From Arthrinium phaeospermum (lineage: Eukaryota > Ascomycota > Sordariomycetes > Amphisphaeriales > Apiosporaceae), in NCBI GenBank assembly GCA_006503535.1, contig QYRS01000004.1, forward strand, positions 806,001 to 870,000: a stretch of DNA of 64,000 nt, in the 5' to 3' direction. Positions 55,170-64,000 of the stretch are shown in pieces. The notes below the pieces were generated by a model. It was not told the DNA's origin. It did not search any database and was given only the letters and a program-made list of their open reading frames with translations. The position numbers were made by a program, and so were the translations under genes. Each line of letters begins with the position of its first letter. The first letter of the stretch is position 1.

Positions 55170-57193
55170 GGAGGGGCCTGGTGTTTTGATCTCTCTCTGC
55201 CGCTGCTGCTTGAAGGTCCGGTATTTAAAAGCAAACAAAATCAGGAGTTTTCTCATCACGATGATCTACGAAAACACTAGAATCTCGTTTTTCTCTTTTT
55301 CCGGTCCCGTTTTCCCGTGTAATAGACAGTGCGTCCGGAGGAAGCGCGGGGCTCGTCATGGCTTTTGTACATACACACACCAAACGTCGGTGGTAGGATT
55401 TGCCCGGCATATTTCCTTATTCATTGACAAAAATATCTCTCGAGACATGGGCCGCCCCCCTTATATATAGAAAACGGCTTGGCTTGAGACTGGGAGTTTG
55501 GGAGTTTTCTTTTGTGGTGATGTGTTTGTTCTCTGTCTTCGTTCCAAGATACAGGTAATAGCTCAGCTACCGGTGATTTGGTAATTCGCATTTCAAATGA
55601 CAGTATGCTGGAGTCGTGTACTTCCAGACCTGACCTTTATTCTCTGCAACATCGTCTATGTGGTCGGCGATTTCAATGCGTCGATAAACGGCGAATGTTG
55701 TTTCTTGTGTAGATCACCAAGACTGCTTAGCCGAAGAAACTGAGTCATCGGGCCAGACCGAGAAGATGATGACTGATGCTGATACCTATATACTTATGAA
55801 CGGGTCCTCGACTCCTCGTTCGTCTCTATCATTGGATGGAAACAGCTATCAGAACAGCCTGGCCCCGGGCCCCCACCTCCTTCTCCAGCCGCATTGTGTG
55901 TTACGCGTCGGTCGATCGGTAGCTGGGCCCATCTGGAGGAGCTCTGATTGATGGATGCATCTACCCCGAACACCCCCCACGGCGCTACCGGATGGTGCCG
56001 AAGTCTATTCTGACGTACCGCGATGTTCTTCTCAGCCCTTTCCAAGGTCAAGTCCGCTCGGGATCCGGAAGAGTGCGGTATCGGCGGGGCCCCCGGTTGA
56101 CTGCCTCCGTGTGCCGGAAAGAGCTCAATGGGTACTGTACCGGGGGCTCCATACCGGACTGAGGCAGTGGCGATTGCCACACAGATGCTACCGGCTCTGG
56201 TGCGATGCCGAGACATGTATTGGATATCAGGTTGACAATCCTTCGTGACAGGCTCAGGACTTGTCGGCCCATGTTCTCGCTCCACCCTGGCTGTCATTCG
56301 AAGAGATATTGACGAGAGAGAAAGCAGACATGCAAAAAGAAAAAGAGGTATTGCTCCGAAGGATAGACTTCCGGGCCTTGAGTAAGGCGGTGGAGCTGCG
56401 GTACCCTCTTCGGGATGGGCGGGAAGCGAGTATCCCGGGGAGAATGTAAACAGAGTTCGGGTGGTCACCTTGCCCATGCCTTGGAGTTCAATCTCTACCG
56501 GATAAATCCCAGATTGAAATTTTTTTAACAAATGCTGGTTGGTGCCTTGATGGTCTTTCTTAACTGCGGTCCAGGACCCAGTTGCCAGTGCACTTGTTGC
56601 AACCAGGGATTGGCGATACTTCACGGCTTCATTGCCTTTCAATGATCCCTGCTTACCTCGGCGTCAAGCTCCTAACATCAAAATGGCAATATCACCGGAA
56701 TTCACGATCCAGTACCGAGACCCTACCCGGGCCCCACCCAGGCAGTTGAGATTTGGATCTGCATGCTTGCAATCTATCAGATCGGGGCTGAACTCGGGGC
56801 GCTCGACGCCAGTTAGCCACATACGTAACTTTGGGGCTAGTCGAACTTGGCCGCGTTTTAGTCGGAAGCCACCCTTCTTTCTAGCTAGCGTGAACTAGAG
56901 AAGCTTGACTATCTTCGTCGCGGGTACGGTAAGGGGTGTGCAACCGATTCATGTCTGGCAGCCATGTCACAACGATGATGGAACCAGGCCCTCAAGAGTT
57001 AGGAACGAAATGTTCGAGAGGAAAAATTTGCACCTATGTCGCTCTTACAAGAGCCACACGTAAATAGAAATAGACCCTAGAATATTAGATACCTCTCATC
57101 CAACCCTGTTACTACCAGCATATCAGAATAAAACGTGCTCCATATCTACCAGAAGAACAACGGATTGTACAACACATCGATATCCTCGCAAAC
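55170..57193. other. Intergenic, 2.02 kb
   Basis: No gene is recognised. A 282-codon open frame on the - strand (55794-56642) lacks an ATG near its upstream end and any known motif; it is noted under findings. Confidence 0.5.
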
Positions 57194-58012
57194 ATGCAGC
57201 TCTCACAACTCCTCAGCCTCACCCTGTTGGCCTCCTCCGCCAGCGCCAGCGGCGGCTGGGCCTGGTCTCCCTGGAAAAACGCCAGGGCCGCGCAACCCAA
57301 GGGCAGTGAGACGTCCGAGGAAAGCCAACAACAGCAGATCTCGTCCGTCGGTGTATACCCCACCACGTCGCAGAAGCACTCGACGACAACAACGACGACG
57401 ACTGCGGCGCAGCAGCCCGAGATGATGGAGTCGTCGTCGTCGTCGAGCAGCAGCAAGAAGAAACATCATAAGAAGCCGTATCATCATCACTCGTTGTCTA
57501 CGTCCACGTCCACCGTCATGGTCTACCCCACGGTTACGATGCAGCCCGAGAAGTGCTCCACGTGCGGCAGCAGCAGCGCCCAGGGAGAGGAGCCCAGCAC
57601 CGTCATCCCCCCATATTCGTCCTCACAAGCGTCTTCGGCCGAGGAGTCATCGGCGCAGGCGAGTACCACTACAGTCACCGTCGCCGCCACGTCGGAGGAA
57701 CCCAGTAGCACCATGGCCGCGTCGTCATCGCCGTCTTCCTCTGAAGCACCGGCGGAGCCTACACCCGAGGGAACGCCATCGACGTCAACGACGACGGTGC
57801 AACCGGCAATGTCTCAGAGTACGCAGTCGGGAACGGATTCGACGTTGCACATCACCGTCACCAAACATCGCACAACGACCGTGACGGTGCCCAGCACATC
57901 GGCGGCGCCGTCGACATCGACGTCGACGACGACCGTGCAGGCGGAGGAGCCTAGCAACTTTCCGCAGCCGGGCCCGGATGTTGAGAGGGGTGGCTCAGGA
58001 GGTGGCAACTAA
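57194..58012 (+). CDS. Secreted Ser/Thr-rich (mucin-like) protein
   Basis: A single exon encodes 272 aa, with ATG at 57194. A classic signal peptide (about 1-19, ending SASA) precedes a low-complexity chain dominated by Ser, Thr, Pro and Glu. It includes a Ser run followed by a Lys/His cluster (about 77-99) and two STSTTTV-like repeats (about 197-201 and 238-242). Dense Ser/Thr predicts heavy O-mannosylation. There is one Cys pair (CSTC near 117-120). The C-terminus is Gly-rich and not hydrophobic, so no GPI anchor is expected. It is probably a wall-associated or extracellular glycoprotein (inference). It lies between two other secreted-protein genes. Confidence 0.75.
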   Translation: MQLSQLLSLTLLASSASASGGWAWSPWKNARAAQPKGSETSEESQQQQISSVGVYPTTSQKHSTTTTTTTAAQQPEMMESSSSSSSSKKKHHKKPYHHHSLSTSTSTVMVYPTVTMQPEKCSTCGSSSAQGEEPSTVIPPYSSSQASSAEESSAQASTTTVTVAATSEEPSSTMAASSSPSSSEAPAEPTPEGTPSTSTTTVQPAMSQSTQSGTDSTLHITVTKHRTTTVTVPSTSAAPSTSTSTTTVQAEEPSNFPQPGPDVERGGSGGGN

Positions 58013-58486
58013 GGTTTATTCATGAGGGATCTCCATTCCTAGTACTACTGGGTTTCAGTCACGGTTCTGACTTATGGGTGGCGAGTCAAGACTATCCGTA
58101 GAGTCACTACATAGAAGGCTTCATCTCAGAAAAGATGTATAAGGGCGGGAATACAAGGCAAAGCAAGACGACATAGTGCATATTCCTAGACATATTTGTG
58201 AACAAGGCTTGATTGAGTTATGCTTGAGTCCCCTAAACTAGAGAAATAAGTGGGAAAAGAGACAACTAGGAGAACCCCCTATCGCTGGTCCCACCCTTCC
58301 ACCTCGATCCATACCAAGAGGCGCTGGTAGTCTCGCAATCGACCCCACTGCCGAGCGCTACACAACGATGCACCTAAAAATAAACGAATGGCTGTTGGGA
58401 ATCCCAACCCCCTGCCTCCCCTTTCTTTGCCCAGCCTTTTCCCCCAAAGCCCCACCACCCTTTCTGGACACCTCCCATTCCCCAAC
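58013..58486. other. Convergent intergenic region, 474 bp
   Basis: It lies between the stops of the Ser/Thr-rich gene (+) and the DUF4360 gene (-). Nothing else is recognised. Confidence 0.5.
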
Positions 58487-59460
58487 CTACTGGTTGCAAG
58501 TCTGCCAGTTGACGTGCAGCTGCTGGGTGAAGGCGACGGTGGCGTCGTCGTCGGAGATCTGACCAAAGGCGGACGAGTTGGTGCTGGTCAGGGCGATGCG
58601 GTTGTTGATGTTGAGCAGGCCCGTCTGGCCGCAGGGCGACCAGATGACCGACGTCGTCGGGATCTTGTCCTCCTTGGTGTACACCTGGCCGCCCTCCCAG
58701 GCGCCGCCGCCGGAGATGGAGGTGCGGGTCGTGGTCTGCGGTGGTGGGGGTGAGTGAGTATACGTGTGGAGCGAGGAGAGGAGAGGCCATAAGAATGGGG
58801 AATCGTATATGACATTGGCTGGGGAAGGGCGATAAGGGGTGATTGGTGTTGACTGATACACCGATAGGGAATAAGGCGCAAGGAAGTGGAGCGTACTTGC
58901 TCTGAGAACAAGCATGGATAGTAAAACGGGAATAAAAAGCCATCATACCGTAGCAGAAGCATCCTGCGAGAAGTAGTAGGTGGACAAGAAAGTGCCCGTC
59001 ACGCCCTTCTCGAGCTGAGCGTACCCGTGGTAGGTCGAGTCGACCAGGGCGTACTGGAAGCCGCCGGGGTACTTGAGGTTGAGGTGCAGCTGGCAGTTCT
59101 TGGTGCGGTCCGCGACCTTGGTGCCGGGCCCGATGTAGGTCTGGAACCCGTCGAAGCCGAACGTGATGACCTGTGATATCAAACAAGTATGATTCAGCCC
59201 ACTTTTTCCCCTTTCGGTTTATCTGGTGGTCTGCACGGATGATTGGGAAGAGGGCTGGCTCTGAGCTACGGCCGAGGAAGACTTACAGTGCGGTCAGGGG
59301 AGATGTCGGTAGTCACCGTACCCTGGGGGCAACCGTTACCGGACGACGACGAGCTGATGATCTGGATGCTGTCGGGCGAGGGCAGGTCGCCATCGCCAAT
59401 GATACCAATGGGATTGGCGGCCGCGAGAAAGGGCAGAAGGACAGCAACGTAGGACCGCAT
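58487..59460 (-). CDS. DUF4360 secreted protein
   Basis: There are three exons on the - strand: 59460-59287, 59170-58949 and 58735-58487 (214 aa). GT-AG introns are 116 and 213 nt, all phase 0. ATG at 59460 opens a signal peptide (cleavage near residue 15, AAANP). The mature protein matches DUF4360 (PF14273): GNGCPQGTVTTDISPDRT, then a beta-rich region with FQTYIGPGTK, KNCQLHLNL and YPGGFQYAL, and four Cys in all (the last in QTCNQ at the C-terminus) that can form two disulfides. DUF4360 proteins are small secreted fungal proteins of unknown role, often numerous in plant-associated species. It converges on the Ser/Thr-rich secreted protein gene. Confidence 0.92.
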
Positions 59461-62015
59461 TCTGGAAGAAAAGGGGGCCGGCGTGATAGTGAAGATTAAA
59501 GGGGAAAAGGAGAAGTAGGTGTGAATCTTGTCCTGAAAGAAGTCACGGAAGGGATGGCAACGCTGTGTCACGAAGATGATCTCTGGCGGGGTGTTCGGGA
59601 GGTGTCTCGTCTGGTATCGAAGCTGCTGAAGTGGGAAAGATCGACCGTCGTGGGTGACATTGGAGCAGTATTTATACTCATATCGCTTGATGGAGATTGG
59701 GCTCCATCATGTAGAACTCGTGCTACGTTCCGAAGCCAGCTGGACGGTTCTCTCTTCACCACTGTCCGCTTCGCTTTTCCTCGTAAGGCGGCAGACAGCA
59801 GGAACCCTGCTCCGTACCACAAACACGTAGTTCTATGCTGATAGGAGCTGATAGTGGAAACCGGTCTAGAGCATCGGCGCTGGACGCCCAACGTGCCATG
59901 TCGTGATGCAAGGAAGCAATAGAGCCAGCCACGGACTGGAGAAAAAGAAAAGGCGCTGCTTACTCCGAGTTGAGCAAGAATTAGATTACTCCATGCACAG
60001 ATGAGGACTGTCAGCATTGGCCAGCGCTTGCTTCTCTGGCTGGAAAAGCGAGATAGAGCAAGTCAGGGAGGCAGGCCCAGATGGCACAGTAGCGGCATCC
60101 CATCAGCTGCAATGGAGTTTGCGGGTGAATAGAGAAGCGAGAGGCGTTTAGATGAAATATATATTAAGAGAAGAAGTAGAGAGCCGCGAGACGAGGCTCG
60201 AACCTGGTCTGTGGGGATTTTCCTAAAATAGAAGCAAGAGAAATTCATGACAAAACGAGCGATCAGGTTGTTGGACCTTAGTAGAGGTCCTCACGGGACA
60301 GGCCGCTACACGGGCGGTGGTTGGTCGTTTGGTGATTAGGCCAAGGGAGGATGGGATGATGAGAGAGAGCAAAGGAGACTAGTGACTCAGATCACCGTGC
60401 ACGAATAATATTGGTCCGATATTGAGTGAATGTTGTAGCCCTAAGATTCCAGCACGGATTCTGACAGCTGGGCGGGATACGGGGAGAGATCTAGGTCCGG
60501 TCTGTGGACCAGATCGCCATGGTGCCACCGAGCGAGAATGGGGCTTCTGGGGCTGCGAGGTAGTATTCGATGCTATTTTTGACTCAGAATAGGGGTCTGA
60601 TAGATTAAGCTTAATTGGCCTTGCATGGGCCATGTGACGGCCAGCTGGACTCGTTCGAATTGGGCTTGAAAGCTAAGTAGCCAAGATGTGGCATACTCGA
60701 CATCTGGCATAGCCCACTCTTCGCTAGGCACGCCATCACCTGACGTGGTTCGGCTTGGAGGGGTGCGTCGACGAGCTGAGTTGAGTCAACTTTCGTGTCC
60801 CCTAAAGATAGGCGAGCCATACGAGCTGAGACTCACCACCCATCGTCGACAGTATGAAGAATCGGTGTCATTGTCAAATTCAACATGGCCAACAGACCGA
60901 CCATTGCAAGACACAGACCAGTTCCAGAAACGTCAGTTGCGGATTTATTGAATTTTAGGTAATACACCGGAGACTCGGTGGCCTCGGCCAGGAACCGCTC
61001 ATCGCCCATCGTTGGACTTTCCGCAATCCTACTTACCTCCTACGGAGAGCAGGTAAGCTGGATTTGGTAACCGTCCGCTCTGGCCAATCACCGATCGTCG
61101 ACCCCCTTTTAGCCTCTTTGCCGAGGATCAGGGGTAAACTACAGTGCATGCAGGAATGACTGGCTCGCAAACACACAATCTTCCCCCATGGTTCCAGGGT
61201 CCACTCGCCATCGTGTTCCACTGCAGCCCTTCAAGTCGGAGAGAGGAAAAGGCAACAAGCAAGGCCGATCGGTCACTGGCTGGGTCCCAGTCCTGCGGGT
61301 GAGCTCCTCGGCAATACCCGGCTGAATGGTAAGCGCATGCGTCCCGGGCGGCCAGAACGTTCGGAAGCCAACTACACGAGACGTAACCTGCCATAAAGCG
61401 GGACCCAGAACATGACAACGGAGCGAGAACCACTATGGGATTCATAAATTGGGAGAGAGTCTAGTCTTCTCGATATGCATGATGCCCCATGAAGATGTAC
61501 CTTAGTGGTAATTTCTACTGGTAAATGCTACCCAATGCTGACGAACGGGCCAAATTTAGAAGCACATAGGGTCCTTTACGGTAGCAGCGCATCGGGGAAA
61601 GGTGGTGACATTCCTCATCACGGCGCGGATTGGTAGAGCTTTGCAGGATGCAATTCGATGAATGGCATGTTGGATCACCCCGCATTGTTCATCTTCGCGG
61701 GGCATGCCGATACAGGCCGCCTGCGTAGTCGACCAGAAGAGAATCCTCGAGGAGGCCTAGCTCTCGATAGCGAAGTGGATTACTGGGAAGTTGTCGTGAT
61801 GGAAGACAACCCAAGATCAATGCGGCTGGCTGGAAAGGAGTAAAATGAGCAAACAGGCAGGTTGAAACAGTTCAATTAGAAAACATCTTGCGCAGGGCTG
61901 AAGCTAAAACATTCTAATGCATTCCAACATTAGGGCCAGAAAACGCCGGCTCACAGTCCAGTCTAAGAATCACGCAATGCGGCAATAAGAATCATCTCCT
62001 TCCTTGCTTCCTCCC
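59461..62015. other. Intergenic, 2.56 kb
   Basis: It lies between the DUF4360 start (-) and the 2-methylcitrate synthase stop (-). Open frames do not exceed 150 codons and lack motifs. A small stem (GAGCC/GGCTC) with a TTCGA-like loop neighbourhood occurs at 60181-60199, but no tRNA can be folded. No gene is recognised. Confidence 0.5.
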
Positions 62016-63675
62016 TCAAGCCTCGGCCGCCTTGAGCAGGCCCGCCAGGTTGATGCTCTTGGGGCGCTCGATGGGCAGACCCAGGGCGCGATCCCAGATC
62101 AGCTGGGCCAGCGGGCCCAGTCCGCGGCTGACACCGAACGTCGCGGTGTAGTACAAGGTCTCATGGAAACCGTAGTGGTGGAACAGGACGCCCGAGCTGG
62201 AGTCGACGTTGGGGTACGGGTTCTTGGTCTTGCCGTGCTTCTTCAGCACCTCGGGCGCGACCTCGCTGTTCAGCTTGACCAGCTGGAAGACGGGGTCCTT
62301 GGCGATCTCTGGCCGCGACGAGGCGTAGTCCATCAAAGCCTCGAAGCGAGGGTCAGGCTTTCGCAGCACGGCGTGGCCGTAGCCAGGCACCACGCGACCC
62401 GAGTTTAGCGTCGACCAGAGGTAGTCGTGAACATCCTTTTGGGAGTAGCTGGTTCCTATCGACTTTTGCATCTGAAGGATCCATCGGAGAACCTCTTGAG
62501 CGGCAAGACTAGCGCAGAATATTAGCAATTTCTCAGAAACATTGGGGAAGAACTACGTACCCGTGTAAAGGTCCAGCGAGACCTTGCAAACCGGCACTGT
62601 AAGATAGGAAGGGATCGCTGAGGGCGCTTCCGACCAGGTGGGTAGCGTGCGCGGAAACATTTCCGCCTTCGTGATCACCGTGGAGAGCGAGGTAAAGTCT
62701 CAGGAGATCTTGGAAGTTCTCATTCTCCTTACCGCCCTTGCCGAGCATGGCGGCGAAGTTGTAGGACCAATCCTGATTGATGTCCACGTCGGCGGGGAGT
62801 GCGCCTCCGCCACGGTACGAGTTCTGGTAGATCTTGGCGGCAATCGTAGGCAGCTTGGCCAAGAGGCTGATCACATCGTCGAATGTTGGCTCCCAGTAAT
62901 CGGCCTTGTTGATACCCGCCTCGTACGCCTTGGCGAATTTGGAGGTGTAGTTCAGTGCGCTGACGGCAATGGCGAACTGAGTCATGGGGTGAAGGTCGGT
63001 GGGGAAGCCGTCCAGGATCTTGTTGACGAAGTCAGGGAGCACAGCCTGCTCAGCGAGCTCCTTGGAGAACTGTCGGGTCTGGTTCACCGAAGGGACTTGG
63101 CCAGTCAGGAGCAGCCAAAACATGGCTTCGGGCAGCATCTCCGTGCCCGAGCGCCCTTTCGGGAGCTCCTTCTGACAATCCTTGATCGTGCGGCCATGGA
63201 ATCGAATGCCCTCGTCGGCGTCAAGGACGGAACCCTCCCAGACCATAGCTTTCAGGCCTCTGCGTGACAGGGGGTATTAGCATACGCCTCAGTGGGGGCG
63301 GGGTGAGTCTGGAGGGGTCTATATGTACCTCATACCGCCAATGGTGTTCTCAATCTTGACTTCGCCAATGACCTTGTTGCCATTGGCCTTGACCTTCTTC
63401 AGAAGCTCTCGCTTTGCAGGGATGACCTCCTTCAGTGTCGTCTTCAGGTCGGGTTCGGATGTGGAGTAGCATCGCGCCGATGGTATCGCGACGGCGGACA
63501 CAGCCCGGGGCTGGAATGAGACGGTCTTAGCTCACGATACACCAGACTCGATCGCCAAAAGCAGGCCATGGAAGAAAAGCACCAATTATACAACAATACG
63601 CGAATGCTGGTATCTGTTTCAACTTACACGAATAGCGCCCAGCGCTCTTGTGGTTGTTCGTATGTTCATAGCCAT
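62016..63675 (-). CDS. mcsA: 2-methylcitrate synthase, mitochondrial
   Basis: There are four exons on the - strand: 63675-63628, 63510-63329, 63259-62561 and 62508-62016 (473 aa). GT-AG introns are 117, 69 and 52 nt. ATG at 63675. The N-terminus is a mitochondrial targeting sequence (Arg/Ala/Thr-rich, ending near RCYST). Citrate-synthase-fold motifs: [31 protein letters not shown] and [11 protein letters not shown] with the catalytic Asp. The stretch [15 protein letters not shown]...[14 protein letters not shown] and LHGDHEGG matches fungal McsA rather than the housekeeping citrate synthase CitA, which differs at these places. McsA condenses propionyl-CoA with oxaloacetate in the methylcitrate cycle and also has citrate synthase activity. 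Confidence 0.9.
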
Positions 63676-64000
63676 CTTGACTGTCGGATTGTTTGGGGGA
63701 CCTCGGCTATTGCAGGGTGAAGATGACCAGATGTACGGGCTGATGGAGAATGGGGATGCGAGAAACACCGAATGTATTAAATGTCGACCTCTTGCTTGGT
63801 CTACGGGGGAACAGTCCTACGAGCAAGTAGGAGTCAGGAAGAGAGAATTATTTGACGAGGCGGCTTCGCTCAGAAATTCGGACAAGCAGCAAACAAAAAC
63901 AACAACTTGCATGTCCAATCGACCCATGGATCGGAAGAGCATTTTATCGAGTTTACCGAGCTGTTTGTCACGTCCAATTGGGTGCTGCTGCTTGATGCGA
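63676..64000. other. Promoter region of the 2-methylcitrate synthase gene
   Basis: 325 bp to the right window edge, upstream of the start at 63675. No other gene is recognised. Confidence 0.5.

Noticed and set aside
60181..60240. Possible tRNA (- strand) around a GGTTCGAGC segment
   Set aside because: The T-arm stem does not pair and no cloverleaf can be built; only a short GAGCC/GGCTC stem is present.
62016..63675. Housekeeping citrate synthase (CitA)
   Set aside because: Signature stretches near the N-terminus ([14 protein letters not shown]) and LHGDHEGG match the 2-methylcitrate synthase group better than CitA; some uncertainty remains because both share the fold and citrate synthase activity.

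Overview
The window is nuclear DNA of a filamentous ascomycete (Pezizomycotina, most likely Sordariomycetes; the class is an inference). It is GC-rich. Genes carry short introns of 52-220 nt with GTAAGT-like donors and CTAAC-like branch points, and they lie on both strands without operons. The families are typical of filamentous fungi: a Crh-type wall transglycosylase, a DUF4360 secreted protein, an NRPS-like A-T-R enzyme, Dal5-like and DHA1 MFS transporters and 2-methylcitrate synthase. I rebuilt 19 protein genes, splicing them by hand where frames and splice sites agreed. There is also one partial gene at the left edge and one clear pseudogene. By eye I found no tRNA, rRNA, intact transposon or CRISPR.

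Left part (0-11 kb): the tail of an unidentified gene, then three membrane-protein genes of unknown function on the + strand. A DHA1-type MFS transporter follows on the - strand; its promoter holds a dense cluster of GATA-type motifs matching the fungal iron-repressor site ATCWGATAA. Next come a microbial-type poly(ADP-ribose) glycohydrolase and, divergently, the mitochondrial octanoyltransferase LIP2.

Middle left (11-28.7 kb): a five-part stretch dominated by noncoding DNA. It contains a four-exon otubain deubiquitinase (13.5-16.1 kb), a 9.8-kb region with no recognisable gene upstream of it, and a phosphotransferase-fold (APH) gene with a Cys/His-rich N-terminal cap.

Middle (28.7-36.7 kb): a compact set of three oxidative or reductive enzymes. 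A fatty-acid alpha-dioxygenase-like heme enzyme and a heme-thiolate peroxidase are divergently transcribed, and a 1099-residue adenylation-carrier-reductase (carboxylate reductase-like) enzyme lies next to them. Together they could form a small oxylipin or fatty-aldehyde pathway (inference).

Right part (37.7-64 kb): a dynamin-family GTPase, a degenerate dienelactone-hydrolase/SnoaL fusion, a Dal5-like permease, a HAD phosphatase and a SET-domain protein. Then comes a gene-poor stretch with a wrecked sulfotransferase-like gene and small repeats. It is followed by three secreted or wall genes (Crh-type GH16, Ser/Thr-rich secreted protein, DUF4360 protein) and 2-methylcitrate synthase of propionate catabolism at the right edge.
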